Source: Kiritimatiellia bacterium (GTDB taxonomy: Bacteria; Verrucomicrobiota; Kiritimatiellia; RFP12; UBA1067). Taken from it: a stretch of DNA of 6,322 nucleotides. Location of the stretch: NCBI GenBank assembly GCA_017648225.1, contig JAGCJE010000164.1:1-6322 (forward strand), in the 5' to 3' direction. Made by a program: the position numbers and the translations under genes. Numbering within the stretch: the stretch's first letter is position 1; the number at the start of each line of letters is the position of its first letter. This document shows, piece after piece, positions 5,154 through 6,322 of this stretch. The notes beneath the pieces were generated by a model. It saw only the letters and a list, made by a program, of their open reading frames with translations. It had not been told where the DNA came from and did not search any database.

Positions 5154-6116
5154 CCTACTCTCCTTAAACACATATCCGCATATCTCACAAAATGGACGCC
5201 GGTATTTGTTACCGCCGTCGCCGTTTTTACATACTTTTTCCCTAACACATTCGCATGGGTAAAAGGCAATACCCAAACATCAATTCTCGGCTTCATAATG
5301 CTGACGATGGGGCTTACTCTCTCGAAAGAGGACTTTCGCATTCTTATCTCCCGCCCGATCGACATGCTCATCGGAGTAACTGCCCAATATCTATTGATGC
5401 CGATCATCGCATGGACCGTCGCTAAGGCGCTTAACCTGCCTCATCCCGTAGCCGTGGGACTTTTACTCGTCGGTTGCTGCCCCGGAGGCGTTTCATCCAA
5501 TATTATGAGTTTTCTCTGCAAGGGCGATGTCGCGTTTTCCGTCGGGATGACGACCGTAACGACTCTTCTCGCCCCGATTATGACGCCAGTTCTCATGCTG
5601 CACCTCGCGGGCGAAAACGTCGACGTGGACGCGATCGGAATGTTCAAGTCGATATTGATCGTAACTATCCTGCCCGTAGCGCTCGGCTTCGCCCTTAACG
5701 CGGCATTCAGCGATAAAAGCCGTTTTGCAGAAATTAAAAAGACATTGCCCGGCTGCGCGGTAATCGGTCTTGCCTGCATCGTCGGAGGAGTCGTCTCGGC
5801 GCACGGCCAAAAAATCGTCGCTTCGGGAATCGTCATTTTCGCGGCGGTCCTGCTCCACAATACTCTTGGCTATATCCTAGGATACATAACTGGCCTTCTC
5901 GCGAAATTTTCAAACTCTAAATGCCGCACTATTTCTATCGAAGTAGGAATGCAGAATGCCGGCCTTGCGACAGTTCTATCGGCCAAACACTTCCCCGCAA
6001 TGCCGGAAGCCGCGATAGCCTCTGCCGTATCGTGCGTTTGGCACTCGATTTCAGGCGCACTTTTAGCAGGGATATTCAACGTCCTCGACAACATCAAAAA
6101 ACGCCGCGCCAGATAA
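5148..6116 (+). CDS. Bile acid:sodium symporter (BASS) family transporter
   Basis: A 322-residue inner-membrane protein made mostly of hydrophobic segments, the expected length for a ten-helix BASS protein. The two crossover-helix motifs are present: GCCPGGVSSNIMSFLCKGD (109-127) and SIEVGMQNAGLATVL (263-277). Positions matching the sodium ligands of the Neisseria ASBT homologue are kept: Gln80, Ser117, Asn118, Ser131, Thr135, Glu265 and Gln269. Sodium-coupled uptake of an organic anion is therefore expected. Substrates in this family range from bile acids to pyruvate, pantoate and other small acids, so the substrate is not assigned. It is transcribed away from the GH16 gene. It is convergent with the regulator gene, with 14 bp between stops and no terminator seen. 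The ATG at 5148 gives a normal cytoplasmic N-terminus. Confidence 0.95.
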   Translation: MTPTLLKHISAYLTKWTPVFVTAVAVFTYFFPNTFAWVKGNTQTSILGFIMLTMGLTLSKEDFRILISRPIDMLIGVTAQYLLMPIIAWTVAKALNLPHPVAVGLLLVGCCPGGVSSNIMSFLCKGDVAFSVGMTTVTTLLAPIMTPVLMLHLAGENVDVDAIGMFKSILIVTILPVALGFALNAAFSDKSRFAEIKKTLPGCAVIGLACIVGGVVSAHGQKIVASGIVIFAAVLLHNTLGYILGYITGLLAKFSNSKCRTISIEVGMQNAGLATVLSAKHFPAMPEAAIASAVSCVWHSISGALLAGIFNVLDNIKKRRAR

Positions 6117-6130
6117 AAATCCACATATCT

Positions 6131-6322
6131 TTACAACAGTTTGAAATGGCTTTTACGCGACTCGATAACGCCCTTATCAACGAGCTTACTTATCTCTGCT
6201 GAAAGCGCGCTGCGTTCAACACAAAGATAATCCGCCAGAGCCTGACGATCATAAGGAATTTCAAACTCTTTAGAACCTCTTCTGACGGATTCTTCTATCA
6301 AATACTTCATTAATCTTTCAGA
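6131..6322 (-). CDS. Crp/Fnr-family transcriptional regulator, C-terminal HTH part (5' end beyond the window)
   Basis: The minus-strand frame entering from the right edge is open for 63 codons to the TAA at 6131-6133. It reads SERLMKYLIEE, then IPYDRQALADYLCVERSAL, SAEISKLVDKGVIES and SHFKLL. This is the winged-helix DNA-binding end of Crp/Fnr proteins: the (I/V)PxxRxxLAdyL helix, the turn, the RSALSxEIsKL recognition helix and the GxI wing. The cyclic-nucleotide-like sensor domain would lie beyond base 6322, so the signal cannot be inferred. The stop is 14 bp from the symporter stop, so the two genes are convergent. Whether it controls anything in this window is unknown, and no clear TGTGA-N6-TCACA or TTGAT-N4-ATCAA site was found. 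Confidence 0.9.
   Translation of the reverse strand, partial: SERLMKYLIEESVRRGSKEFEIPYDRQALADYLCVERSALSAEISKLVDKGVIESRKSHFKLL

Noticed and set aside
5123..5167. 14-codon upstream frame (MTFGNIFYHDSYSP) before the symporter
   Set aside because: Its ATG lies only 3 nt past the -10, so it would probably be upstream of the transcription start. It has no ribosome-binding site.
5441..5860. Overlapping minus-strand frames opposite the symporter (5441-5860 and 5493-5858)
   Set aside because: Both are antisense to a clearly conserved membrane protein and have no family features or start signals.

Overview
The window reads as chromosomal DNA of an anaerobic, polysaccharide-degrading bacterium. It holds a secreted glycoside hydrolase family 16 (GH16) beta-glucanase, a secreted esterase, a butanol-dehydrogenase-like iron alcohol dehydrogenase, a lipoprotein and a Crp/Fnr-type regulator. 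The GH16 and esterase sequences resemble those of gut or sediment Bacteria of the PVC or Elusimicrobia type, but nothing here fixes the phylum and this is a low-confidence guess. No tRNA, rRNA, CRISPR array, transposase or phage gene was seen.

Layout. Five genes lie on the minus strand. In transcription order they are the GH16 glucanase (4025-4873), an alpha/beta-hydrolase esterase (2737-3993), the iron alcohol dehydrogenase (1482-2687), an HTH-Fic protein (386-1375) and a rhodanese lipoprotein (1-315). The rhodanese frame is interrupted by an amber codon directly before the catalytic cysteine and runs off the left edge. A 274-bp divergent intergenic region (4874-5147) separates them from a plus-strand BASS-family sodium symporter (5148-6116). 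The last 192 bases hold the C-terminal HTH of a Crp/Fnr regulator on the minus strand, convergent with the symporter.

How the parts may work together. GH16 and the esterase form a secreted pair 31 bp apart and probably act on the same plant or algal polysaccharide. The alcohol dehydrogenase, Fic protein and rhodanese look like independent units that share a strand. The control regions are the most unusual part. Three minus-strand genes (esterase, alcohol dehydrogenase, fic) have an extended -10 element (TGnTAtAAT or TGnTAcAAT) ending only 6-9 nt before the start codon and no Shine-Dalgarno, which implies leaderless or near-leaderless mRNAs. Only GH16 has a strong Shine-Dalgarno, and only it has a long (about 160 nt) leader. 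The fic promoter is bracketed by a perfect 8-bp inverted repeat, and two related 28-bp palindromes lie at the two ends of the fic unit. The encoded protein carries an N-terminal helix-turn-helix, so autoregulation is a reasonable hypothesis.
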